Source: CAZMLC01 sp964567125 | GTDB taxonomy: Bacteria; Verrucomicrobiota; Kiritimatiellia; RFP12; UBA1067 | Direction of reading: 5' to 3' | Length of the DNA: 64,000 bases | Assembly (NCBI GenBank): GCA_964567125.1 | Contig: CAZMLC010000005.1 | Location: forward strand, 1 to 64,000 | Part shown: positions 16,029-24,161 of the stretch, in pieces | Position numbering within the stretch: the first letter of the stretch is position 1 | How the letters are laid out: every line of letters begins with the position of its first letter | The notes under the pieces: model-generated | Databases searched by the model: none | Told to the model about the DNA's origin: nothing | What the model saw: only the letters and a program-made list of their open reading frames with translations | Position numbers and translations under genes: made by a program

Positions 16029-17237
16029 ATGAACGAGGCGTGCTACGCAGAGTGTCAAATCGAATCGCTGGCCTATGGCGGCGATGGCGTGGCGCGCATC
16101 GACGGTTGCGTGCTCTTTGTGCCGGAGACGGCTGTCGGCGACCAAGTCCGCGTGCGCATCACGCAGCGCAAGAAACGGTTTGCGCGCGGCGTGATCGAGA
16201 CGATCCTCGCACCGTCGCCAGACCGCGAAACACCCTGTTGCCGTATCGCGGGTGTACGCGCTCCCGGATGCGTGTATGACCACCTTTCCTATGCCGCCGA
16301 GGTGCGCGCGAAGCACGACCAGCTGCGCGGTTTTTTCCGGGCGTTGCCTGAGCTGGATGCATGCCTTGCGCCTTTTGTCGCCGCGCCGGAGCCTTTGCAT
16401 TACCGGAACAAGTTGACCGTGCATGTTGCGCAGGGACGTATGGGTTATTATCTGGAGCAGTCGCACACGGTGCTCGACGTGATGACCTGTCCGCTCGCCT
16501 GTCCGGCGATCAATGCCGCGTTGCAGACCTTTCGGAGCAGCCAATCGCTGGCGTGCTTTGAGCAGGCGGACATCGTTTTTCGCGCAACGCCGCAGACGGG
16601 CGCGATCTGGTGGAGCACAACCGGCGAGCAGTCGCCGAACTGTCCTGAGGTCTTGCTTGAATCCAGTCCGGCCGGCCTGATGCGCGTAACGCCCAAGGGG
16701 TTTTATCAGGTCAATCCTGCGGTTGCCGCGCAGCTGGTTGAAACCGTGGCGCAGCGCTTCTGTGAACAGACAGGTCCGCAGGATATCGTTGATCTCTATT
16801 GCGGAGTCGGTGTTTTCGGATTGACCTGTTTACAGCGCGGTGGGCGTACGCTTCAGGGCGTGGAGTCGGGGTTTGATGCGGTGCGCTGCGCGCGTGAGAA
16901 TGCGGCAGCTCTCAGGCTTGCCGCAACGTTTCACGCCTGCGCATTGGAGGCGGATGACAGACGGGGCGTCACGCTGGCTCAGCTTTGCCGCGTACCCGCT
17001 GAAACAACTGTCATTGTGGATCCTCCGCGCAGCGGTATGGCGCGGCCCATCGCATTTGCACTTGCGCATTCAGGGGTTGCACGGATATTCTATGTGTCGT
17101 GTGATCCAGCCACGCTACAACGCGATGTACAGATCTTGCAGGCCGAGGGCCATTATCGGATTGCGTTCATCCGCGGCTTTGATATGTTTCCGCGCACTGC
17201 GCATTTCGAAACTTTGGTGGAGTTGGTGAGACAATGA
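16029..17237 (+). CDS. RlmD/TrmA-family (uracil-5-)-methyltransferase
   Basis: A 402-residue SAM-dependent RNA methyltransferase. An N-terminal TRAM domain (residues 6-60, IESLAYGGDGVARIDG) is followed by the Rossmann core with DIVDLYCGVGVFG, the VDPPRSGM motif and the catalytic Cys in YVSCDPATL. It should form m5U in 23S rRNA or tRNA. The Fe-S cluster region is atypical: C70/C71 and C81 are present, but the second Cys of the CxxxxxC pair reads Arg (R77), while the fourth position (VMTCPLAC) is kept. I used the ATG at 16029, which has GGGGAG upstream, over a GTG 15 bases earlier. The stop overlaps the next start. Confidence 0.88.
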   Translation: MNEACYAECQIESLAYGGDGVARIDGCVLFVPETAVGDQVRVRITQRKKRFARGVIETILAPSPDRETPCCRIAGVRAPGCVYDHLSYAAEVRAKHDQLRGFFRALPELDACLAPFVAAPEPLHYRNKLTVHVAQGRMGYYLEQSHTVLDVMTCPLACPAINAALQTFRSSQSLACFEQADIVFRATPQTGAIWWSTTGEQSPNCPEVLLESSPAGLMRVTPKGFYQVNPAVAAQLVETVAQRFCEQTGPQDIVDLYCGVGVFGLTCLQRGGRTLQGVESGFDAVRCARENAAALRLAATFHACALEADDRRGVTLAQLCRVPAETTVIVDPPRSGMARPIAFALAHSGVARIFYVSCDPATLQRDVQILQAEGHYRIAFIRGFDMFPRTAHFETLVELVRQ

Positions 17238-17752
17238 ATGAGACAGCCCTGTTTGCGATTTCCTGCGGGTTATACGTGGTCGGCGCACCGTGTGCAACAG
17301 GTGGCTATTCCGGGTGCATCGTGGATGCGTTTGTGCAGTCGACCGCAGTACCCGTGACAGCAATTCTGTGCAGTCAGAAAAAGGGATACACGAGCGAATG
17401 TATCCGCGCAAGCGGTCGCTTCAGCGTTTCCGCGTTGCGTGAAGAGGTGGATCCCTTGACGATCGCGCTGTTTGGGTTTCAGTCAACGCGGACGGTTCAG
17501 AAATGGCCGTTGGTATCGCACGTTGTCCAGCGCGAGCTGCCTGTGCTGGCCGATGCCGCGGCGTGGTATGTCTGCGCTGTGAAGCAGACCTTGGATTTGG
17601 GTTCGCACCTGCTCTTTCATGCGCAGGTGATGGAGGCGGAGTTTGGCACGGGGACGCCGATGACCTATACGTATTATCGGGATCATCTGCGCCAGGCAAC
17701 CGTAGCGGCATTTGCACAGTACAAAGCACAACAAGGAGGCATTCAGCAATGA
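17234..17752 (+). CDS. Flavin reductase-like (flavoredoxin-type) protein
   Basis: A 172-residue protein resembling the FMN-binding split-barrel domain of flavin reductases and the N-terminal part of some high-molecular-weight rubredoxins. It shows the GLYVVGAPCATGGYSGCIVDAF start and the VTAILCSQKKGYTSECIRASGRFSVSALRE core. It probably binds FMN and passes electrons to an unknown partner in an anaerobic metabolism. It overlaps the upstream methyltransferase by four bases and the downstream lipoprotein gene by four, so all three are translationally coupled. Confidence 0.8.
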   Translation: MNETALFAISCGLYVVGAPCATGGYSGCIVDAFVQSTAVPVTAILCSQKKGYTSECIRASGRFSVSALREEVDPLTIALFGFQSTRTVQKWPLVSHVVQRELPVLADAAAWYVCAVKQTLDLGSHLLFHAQVMEAEFGTGTPMTYTYYRDHLRQATVAAFAQYKAQQGGIQQ

Positions 17753-18639
17753 AATTCGGTATGACGTTTTGGGCCGGTATCGGCATCGCGATCAGCAGTC
17801 TGATTATCGGCTGTGGCTCGTTTGAAAAGGGCACTGCACCAGAGAAAAAAGCGTGGCTCTATGCACCGACACCCCGCGTTGCGGCAGGCCTCCGGGCTGC
17901 CACGGAGCGTGGCATTACAGTGACGGACTGGCATATCCACATCCGCGGCGGTATGACGCCGCAGAAGGCTTTAGAACGCGAGCTTGCCAGCGGCATTGAG
18001 AGCGGCGTGCTTGAAAATTATGGCCGCGAGTGGCCGCTGTCCAATACTGTGGCGCTGGCTCAGTTTATACACGATGGTCATCAGGTTAAGCGTCCCGATG
18101 GCCGTCCGCTGCGCGTCGGGATCCAGGTGAACGATCGCGACTGGTACCAGCAGATCGATCCCGCGCTGCTGCGCACGCTCGACTATGTTCTGGCGGATAC
18201 GATGATCATGGGCGTGACAGCCGAAGGGAAGCCGCGTCGCCTCTGGTTGCCGAGTGTGACCATTGATGATCCAGAGGCGTGGATGCGCGATTATCTGGCC
18301 CATAACCTGCGCATTCTCAACGAGCCGATTACGATCCTTGCGAATCCGACCTATCTGCCGCCGTGCATTTCAAACCGCTATGAGCAGCTCTGGACCGAGG
18401 AACGCATGAAGCTGGTGATTGCCAAGGCTGTTGAGCGGGGCGTGGCGCTAGAGATCCAGGCGGAGTCGCCCTATCCCAAGCCAGCCTTTATTCGTCTGGC
18501 GAAAAAGATGGGGGCGAAATTCTCATTCGGTTCCAACAATTTTGCAGATAAGACCAAGGATGTGAGCGCCTGGTTTGACGCCATCGAGACGTATGATTTG
18601 AAGCCGGAAAACGTGATTGCTGTTCCGCTGAAAAAATGA
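17749..18639 (+). CDS. PHP-domain-like lipoprotein
   Basis: A 296-residue protein with a lipobox (SLIIGC, Cys near residue 24), so it should be membrane-anchored in the periplasm. After the anchor comes TDWHIHIRGGMTP, the HxH motif of PHP phosphoesterases. Near the C-terminus LEIQAESPYPKPAFIRLAKKMGAKFSFGSNNF resembles the last PHP motif, but the usual GSDAH reads GSNNF, losing a metal ligand. Activity is therefore uncertain. A strong AAGGAGG site precedes the ATG, which overlaps the stop of the flavin-reductase-like gene. A thioredoxin-like lipoprotein follows 10 bases on. Confidence 0.7.
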   Translation: MKFGMTFWAGIGIAISSLIIGCGSFEKGTAPEKKAWLYAPTPRVAAGLRAATERGITVTDWHIHIRGGMTPQKALERELASGIESGVLENYGREWPLSNTVALAQFIHDGHQVKRPDGRPLRVGIQVNDRDWYQQIDPALLRTLDYVLADTMIMGVTAEGKPRRLWLPSVTIDDPEAWMRDYLAHNLRILNEPITILANPTYLPPCISNRYEQLWTEERMKLVIAKAVERGVALEIQAESPYPKPAFIRLAKKMGAKFSFGSNNFADKTKDVSAWFDAIETYDLKPENVIAVPLKK

Positions 18640-18649
18640 GGGAGGAGTT

Positions 18650-19210
18650 ATGCATAATAATCAATTCATGTATCTGGGCGTGACTGTAGTCTGCACGCTG
18701 TTTTTAGGTTGCTCAGCACAAGACGCCTCGGTTCAGGTTAAGGAAAATACGGCACCGGTGGTGATGCCGGCTGTTGTGAAGAACGACAAGATCGTCGAGG
18801 GCTGGGTGCTGGGGAAATATCCGTCCGTCGAGTCCGGTCCCTATTTTTCCGGCGATTTCAACGAAGTTATGGCGCGGGCCAAGCGTGAAAAGAAACTGAT
18901 CTTCATTTCGGTGGGACGCGATCAGTGTCCGAATACCACGCGCTTTTATCACTACCTCGAGTCCGGGCTTCTGCCGTTCAGTACCGAGAAATTCATCTAC
19001 GTCAAGTTCCACGGTGACAATTACGAGCAGGTCGATTTGTTTCACACCTATTTCGAGCTGTCGAGTATCCTTTTCCCCTTTGTCGGCGTGATGAACGGCG
19101 AAGGTGCGACATTCGGGTACAGGGGCGGGTATGGAACTGCGGAACAATTCACGGACTTTATCCAGTCCGCCCTGGCCGCCGAGCAGAAGTGGTTGGCTGA
19201 ACGACGCTGA
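18650..19210 (+). CDS. Thioredoxin-fold lipoprotein with a broken CxxC
   Basis: A 186-residue protein with lipobox LFLGC (Cys about residue 21). The domain (ARAKREKKLIFISVGRDQC ... FIYVKFHGDN ... FPFVGVMN) follows the thioredoxin-like pattern of secreted DUF255/Thioredoxin_7-type proteins. The redox motif reads CPNT rather than CxxC, leaving one Cys that could serve in isomerase or peroxidatic chemistry but not in a normal dithiol cycle. It is paired with the PHP-like lipoprotein upstream, suggesting a joint periplasmic job that is not recognisable from sequence. Confidence 0.65.
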   Translation: MHNNQFMYLGVTVVCTLFLGCSAQDASVQVKENTAPVVMPAVVKNDKIVEGWVLGKYPSVESGPYFSGDFNEVMARAKREKKLIFISVGRDQCPNTTRFYHYLESGLLPFSTEKFIYVKFHGDNYEQVDLFHTYFELSSILFPFVGVMNGEGATFGYRGGYGTAEQFTDFIQSALAAEQKWLAERR

Positions 19211-19225
19211 ACCTAGCCGTGCTCT

Positions 19226-21385
19226 ATGCGCGAACCCTCCATTCTCATCGTACGCCTCTCATCCTGCCGCGATACCGCGGCCTCTTCCACGCATGCGGTG
19301 TTGGAGGAGTTGATCCGCGCGGTCTTTCCGCAGGCCGCTGTGGATATCGCCTTTCTGCCGCCCAAGGCGCGGCCGCAGGTGAGCGGGCGTTTGTCCGGAC
19401 GTGACTGGTCACAGTTTGATCTGGTCTTGGTCTCAAACGCCTTTGTTCAGGAGGCGCTCAATCTGCCGTGGCTGTTGCATGCCAATCAGGTCCCGGTCTG
19501 GTCAGATGCGCGGACGGAATCCTTTCCTCCCATTCTCTTGGGAGGTGCGAATGCCTGTGCGACGCACTGTCTGGTAACGCCTGCGCAGCGTGCGGTCCCG
19601 GATGCGATTTTCTTCGGTGAAGCGGAAGAGGCCCTGCCGCGTTTCTTGCAGGGCTGGCAGAGGGCCGTAGGTCTTGATAAGCGCGCGCGCTTATGTGCGG
19701 CCAGCCAGGGTTGTGAGGGCTTCTGGATTGCAGGGGAAAAGGGTCCGGTACAATACGCGGTCGCGCGTAACGATGTGACACAGGTTGCGCTGCGCGGTGA
19801 CGAATTTTCAAGCGTGGGGACGATCGATACGGAATACGCGGGCATCGGGCGTTTGACCGTCAGTCGTGGCTGTCCGGCCTTCTGTTCATTTTGCTTCGAG
19901 GGCTACGAGCGCAAGCCCTATCGCGAACTGCCGTTGGATGCCGCTGTGCAGCGGGCCAACGTGTTGAAAAAAATGTACGGCGTGCGCACGCTTGAATTGG
20001 ATGCCTTTAACCTGAACACCTATGCGCAGTTGCAGCCGCTGGTTGAACAGTGTGTGCGTCTTTTCGACCGCATCGCCTTTAAGAGTCAGCGGGCCGATGG
20101 CGTGGCTGCGCAACCCGCGATCATTGCGCTCGAGCGCGCGGCGGGAAAACAGTCGTTTACCCTCGGCATCGAGGGCATCAGCACGCGTATGCGCGCCTTC
20201 TTAAACAAATCGCTGCGCGATGACGAACTGGTGGGGGCTGTACAGACCTTGCTGCAGCAACGGGTGCGCGAGATGAAGCTGTTTTACATTCTGACCGGAC
20301 ATGAGACTGCGGCGGACCTTGCCGAATTCAGCGCGTTTTGTGAACGGTTGCAGGCGAACGTGATTGCGCTGCGATCAACGACGCGCATCATTTTCAGCTT
20401 TGGCCGATTGGTGCGCATGCCCAATACGCCGCTGGTGTACGATCGCCTGTTCTTGCGCGAAGAGGAGTGGCGCTTCTGCGTCGACGGCGTTGCGGCCGCG
20501 TGTCGGCGCAATCGGCTGGAGTGTCGTTTTGCCTTTGCGTGGCCGGATTACCTGGGGACGCAGCTGCTGGCCGCATGCGGACACGCGCACGCCGAACGGA
20601 TTGTGGCCTTGGCCATGGAGGGACTCTCGTATCATGGGCCGTGGACCGTGGCGGAGGCCGCTCGGTTGCGTGCCGCAGTGCCTGAAATTTTCGAGGGGGG
20701 TGCCGTCGGTGCGCAGGAGGCCTTTCCGTGGGTGACGCGGAGCGTCTCGACTGATTTTGTTAAGGCGGCTTGGGCGGCTGCGGAGGCGCTGCGCGACCGC
20801 GGCTATTGTTTGGGTTCGGCCTGCCAGGCGTGCGGCGCGTGCAGCGCGGCCAGTGAACGAACAGCGCTTGTGCGCCATCCGCGTTTTGCGGCAATCGACG
20901 AGGCGTGCGTCCAGCGCGTCGCGGAGATCGAGGCGGCCAAACGACGTTTGCCGTTTGTTGTGCGGCGCGTCATCTTGCCTGCGGCATGTTCCGGGAAGAG
21001 TCGGTCCTGGGTTAACGCTTACGTGCTTCGTCAGGTTTTACAGCACGCCGAGGGTGCTGAGACAAATATACTCAGCGCGGAGGAACTGCTCTACTCCGCA
21101 GGCGCTGATGCAGAGACGCGTCTGATGATTCCCGGCGGCGAAACCGTGGTGGCCTATCGGGGATGGGATCAGCGCGCGCTGCAAAAGGCGGTCGATGCNN
21201 NNNNNNNNNNNNNNNNNNNNNNNNNNNNNNNNNNNNNNNNNNNNNNNNNNNNNNNNNNNNNNNNNNNNNNNNNNNNNNNNNNNNNNNNNNNNNNNNNNAA
21301 AGCGGCGATCCGGGATCTTGTGGCAGCCCTGACGGCTGCCACGGGGCATGAGCCGGTGGCAACGGCAACATCCGTTCTTTTTTGA
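19226..21385 (+). CDS. Radical SAM protein with N-terminal B12-binding-like domain (interrupted by assembly gap)
   Basis: Residues 1-150 resemble a cobalamin-binding Rossmann domain (FDLVLVSNAFVQEALNLPWLL, PPILLGGANA). The radical SAM motif is C216, C220, C223 (SRGCPAFCSFCFEGYERKPY). A second cysteine cluster, CLGSACQACGAC (about residues 528-539), may hold an auxiliary Fe-S centre. The family resembles B12/radical SAM proteins of the TIGR03960 type but the C-terminal part is not recognised. A 100-N gap falls near residue 658, so the reading frame across it, the length and the C-terminus are not reliable. No ribosome-binding site is visible; it is the last gene of the operon. Confidence 0.7.
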   Translation: MREPSILIVRLSSCRDTAASSTHAVLEELIRAVFPQAAVDIAFLPPKARPQVSGRLSGRDWSQFDLVLVSNAFVQEALNLPWLLHANQVPVWSDARTESFPPILLGGANACATHCLVTPAQRAVPDAIFFGEAEEALPRFLQGWQRAVGLDKRARLCAASQGCEGFWIAGEKGPVQYAVARNDVTQVALRGDEFSSVGTIDTEYAGIGRLTVSRGCPAFCSFCFEGYERKPYRELPLDAAVQRANVLKKMYGVRTLELDAFNLNTYAQLQPLVEQCVRLFDRIAFKSQRADGVAAQPAIIALERAAGKQSFTLGIEGISTRMRAFLNKSLRDDELVGAVQTLLQQRVREMKLFYILTGHETAADLAEFSAFCERLQANVIALRSTTRIIFSFGRLVRMPNTPLVYDRLFLREEEWRFCVDGVAAACRRNRLECRFAFAWPDYLGTQLLAACGHAHAERIVALAMEGLSYHGPWTVAEAARLRAAVPEIFEGGAVGAQEAFPWVTRSVSTDFVKAAWAAAEALRDRGYCLGSACQACGACSAASERTALVRHPRFAAIDEACVQRVAEIEAAKRRLPFVVRRVILPAACSGKSRSWVNAYVLRQVLQHAEGAETNILSAEELLYSAGADAETRLMIPGGETVVAYRGWDQRALQKAVDXXXXXXXXXXXXXXXXXXXXXXXXXXXXXXXXXXKAAIRDLVAALTAATGHEPVATATSVLF
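21199..21298. other. Assembly gap of 100 N
   Basis: Exactly 100 undetermined bases lie within the radical SAM gene. This round number is a conventional placeholder for a gap of unknown size, so distances across it and the apparent continuity of the frame are artefacts until it is closed. Confidence 0.98.
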
Positions 21386-21517
21386 GCGCGCGATTAGCGG
21401 GTTCGCCATATATATTGAAAGAAATTATTTTCACCGCGCGACGGGTTTAGTATGGCTATTGTAGACCTCAAATGCTATACTTTTACCATCATTGAAGAGC
21501 GAAAGGCGTGGAATAAA

Positions 21518-24073
21518 ATGAGCGAAGATTTACAGTCTGAGGCTGTCGTTGAAAAGGGATTGCAAAACATCAACATCGAAGAGGAGATGAGTTCCTCGTA
21601 TATCGATTATTCGATGAGCGTGATTGTCGGGCGTGCATTGCCCGATGCCCGTGACGGGTTGAAGCCGGTACATCGTCGATCCCTGTTCGCGATGTATGAG
21701 CAGAGCAATACCTACAATCGGCCCTACAAGAAGGCGGCGCGTATTGTGGGTGACGTGATGGGTAAATACCATCCGCACGGTGACCAGTCGATTTACGATA
21801 CGATCGTGCGTATGGCACAGCCTTTTTCGCTGCGTTACACGCTGGTGGATGGTCACGGTAACTTCGGTTCAATCGATGGTGACCCCCCGGCTGCGATGCG
21901 TTATACCGAAGTGCGCATGGAGCGCCTGGCGGACGAGATGCTGGCGGATATCGACAAGGACACGGTTCCCTTTAAGCCCAACTACGACGAGTCCTGTCAG
22001 GAGCCTGCGGTGTTGCCCTCCAAGCTGCCGAATTTGCTGCTGAACGGATCGAGCGGTATCGCGGTCGGTATGGCGACGAATATTCCGCCGCACAATCTGG
22101 GCGAACTGGTCGACGGCATCACCTATTACATCGATAACCGCGATTGCACGATCGATGATCTGATGCGCTTTGTCAAGGGACCGGATTTCCCGACGGGCGC
22201 GACCATCTGCGGTACGCGCCAGATCGAGGCGATGTACAAGCTCGGACGCGGTCAGATGATCGTGCGCGGCAAAGCTGAGGTCGTCGAATATAAGAACAAG
22301 GAAGCCATCATCATTACGGAGATCCCGTACATGGTGAACAAGGCCTCGATGATCGAAAAGATGGCTGAACTGGTCAACGAAAAGATCGTTGAAGGAATCT
22401 CGGATATCCGCGATGAATCCAAGCAAGACATTCGCGTGGTGATCGAGCTGAAGCGTGGCGCCATGGGCCAAGTGGTATTGAATAACCTCTACAAGCATAC
22501 GCAGCTGCAGACCACGTTTGGCGCGATCATGCTGGCGATTGATCAGGGGCGTCCGAAGGTGATGAACCTCAAAGAGCTGTTCCACTGTTACGTGGAGCAT
22601 CGCTTCGATGTGATCACGCGCCGGACAAAGTTCGAGCTGGCCAAGGCCGAAGCGCGCAAACATATTCTCGATGGTTTGCTGATTGCACTGGACCATTTGG
22701 ATGAAGTGGTGCATACGATTCGCGACTCCAAAAACCGCGATGAAGCAAAAGTGCGGTTGGTCGCGCAATTCGGGTTCTCCGAAAAGCAGGTTGATGCGAT
22801 TCTGGAAATGCGCCTCTACCAGTTGACTGGACTGGAGCGCGATAAACTGCAGGCCGAGTTAAACGAGTTGATCGAACGTATCGCCTATCTGAACAGCTTG
22901 CTGGCGGATCCGATGAAGATCTACGATCTGATCAAGGCCGATTTGGCGGAGCTGAAAGAGCGCTACGTGGTCAAGACCGGCGATGTGCGGCGTACCGATA
23001 TCGTACCAATGGAGGGCGAGGTTAACCTTGAAGATCTGATCGCGGATGAGCCCTGCGTGCTGACCTTGAGTCATCGCGGTTACGTGAAACGCGTGCCGCT
23101 GAGCATCTATCGCGAACAGAAGCGCGGTGGCCGTGGAATCACGGGTGCGGCGATCAAGGACGAGGATTTCATCAAGACGGTCTTTGTCGCGGATACGCAC
23201 GACACGCTGCTGTTCTTTACCAATACGGGCCGCGTCTTTGCGGAACGCGCCTTTGCGATTCCTGAGGCGCCTAGGACCTCGTTCGGCAAACCGATTGTCA
23301 ACCTCTTGCAGTTCCAGGAAGGGGAGCAGGTTGCGGTGATGTTGCCGATCCGCGCTTTCGCTGAAGATGTGGACATCATGTTCGCAACGGCGCAGGGCAC
23401 GGTCAAGAAGACTGCACTGGCGGATTATAAAAACATCAATCGCAACGGCATCCGTGCGTTGAACATTGACGAAGGTGATTCCTTAATCACGGTTCGTCTG
23501 ACGCATGCGGGTGACGATGTGCTGCTGATCACGGCAAACGGCCAGGCCATGCGCTTCAATGAAAGCCAAGTCCGTCGTATGGGCCGTACAGCGACAGGTG
23601 TGCGCGGTATCCGCCTGGAGGGCGATGATGTGGTGCGCAGCTTCGATGTGGTCAATAACGACAACACCTTGCTCGTGGCGACGGAGAATGGCTATGGCAA
23701 GCGGACGCACTTCGATGAATTTACGCCTCATCATCGCGGCGGCAAGGGCATGATCGCGATCAAGGATGACTCTGGACGCAACGGTAAGGTGGTGGCCGCA
23801 CATGCGGTCAAGGATGGCGAATCCGTCATCATGATCACCTCCACGGGCATGATGGTCCGTTCGCCGGTGAGCGATGTCCGCATCTGCGGGCGTGCTGCGC
23901 AAGGTGTGCGTCTGGTGCGTCTGGGTGAGGGGGCTACGCTTGTGTCTGCAAGCATTGCCGATGCTGAGGAGGTTTCTGAGACGGTGGACATCGGGTGCGA
24001 AACCTCCGAAGGGGTGGCGGATGAAGGTGATAGCGACAACGCGGTTGCGCCTGAATCCGCGCCGGAGGTCTGA
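21518..24073 (+). CDS. gyrA: DNA gyrase subunit A
   Basis: An 851-residue protein starting [16 protein letters not shown]. The breakage-reunion domain shows [17 protein letters not shown] and the catalytic Tyr in [10 protein letters not shown]. The C-terminal beta-pinwheel contains the GyrA box as QKRGGRG, which distinguishes it from ParC. It cuts and passes DNA to introduce negative supercoils together with GyrB (not in window). Position 83 (E. coli numbering) of the quinolone region is Gln (HGDQSIYD). A TATACT -10 box (21476-21481) lies about 37 bases upstream. The ATG at 21518 fits the conserved N-terminus better than the upstream in-frame ATG at 21452. Confidence 0.96.
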   Translation: MSEDLQSEAVVEKGLQNINIEEEMSSSYIDYSMSVIVGRALPDARDGLKPVHRRSLFAMYEQSNTYNRPYKKAARIVGDVMGKYHPHGDQSIYDTIVRMAQPFSLRYTLVDGHGNFGSIDGDPPAAMRYTEVRMERLADEMLADIDKDTVPFKPNYDESCQEPAVLPSKLPNLLLNGSSGIAVGMATNIPPHNLGELVDGITYYIDNRDCTIDDLMRFVKGPDFPTGATICGTRQIEAMYKLGRGQMIVRGKAEVVEYKNKEAIIITEIPYMVNKASMIEKMAELVNEKIVEGISDIRDESKQDIRVVIELKRGAMGQVVLNNLYKHTQLQTTFGAIMLAIDQGRPKVMNLKELFHCYVEHRFDVITRRTKFELAKAEARKHILDGLLIALDHLDEVVHTIRDSKNRDEAKVRLVAQFGFSEKQVDAILEMRLYQLTGLERDKLQAELNELIERIAYLNSLLADPMKIYDLIKADLAELKERYVVKTGDVRRTDIVPMEGEVNLEDLIADEPCVLTLSHRGYVKRVPLSIYREQKRGGRGITGAAIKDEDFIKTVFVADTHDTLLFFTNTGRVFAERAFAIPEAPRTSFGKPIVNLLQFQEGEQVAVMLPIRAFAEDVDIMFATAQGTVKKTALADYKNINRNGIRALNIDEGDSLITVRLTHAGDDVLLITANGQAMRFNESQVRRMGRTATGVRGIRLEGDDVVRSFDVVNNDNTLLVATENGYGKRTHFDEFTPHHRGGKGMIAIKDDSGRNGKVVAAHAVKDGESVIMITSTGMMVRSPVSDVRICGRAAQGVRLVRLGEGATLVSASIADAEEVSETVDIGCETSEGVADEGDSDNAVAPESAPEV

Positions 24074-24104
24074 GTCCTGGATAGACAGGAATAGCGGTTG
24101 ATCC

Positions 24105-24139
24105 TTTGGGTGCGCATGCTTACCAGCAGCGCACCCAAA
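24105..24139 (+). terminator. Strong hairpin after gyrA
   Basis: TTTGGGTGCGC (24105-24115) and GCGCACCCAAA (24129-24139) form a perfect 11-bp stem, and flanking GCGG/CCGC can add four more pairs with a bulge. It lies 31 bases past the gyrA stop. No U-run follows. It may terminate gyrA, or lie in the 5' region of the next gene, whose ribosome-binding site is just downstream. Confidence 0.55.
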
Positions 24140-24161
24140 CCGCAATCAGGAAGAGTCGATT

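Noticed and set aside
21199..21298. Continuous reading frame through the N run as proof of an intact radical SAM gene
   Set aside because: The N run is a placeholder of unknown true length, so frame continuity is meaningless.
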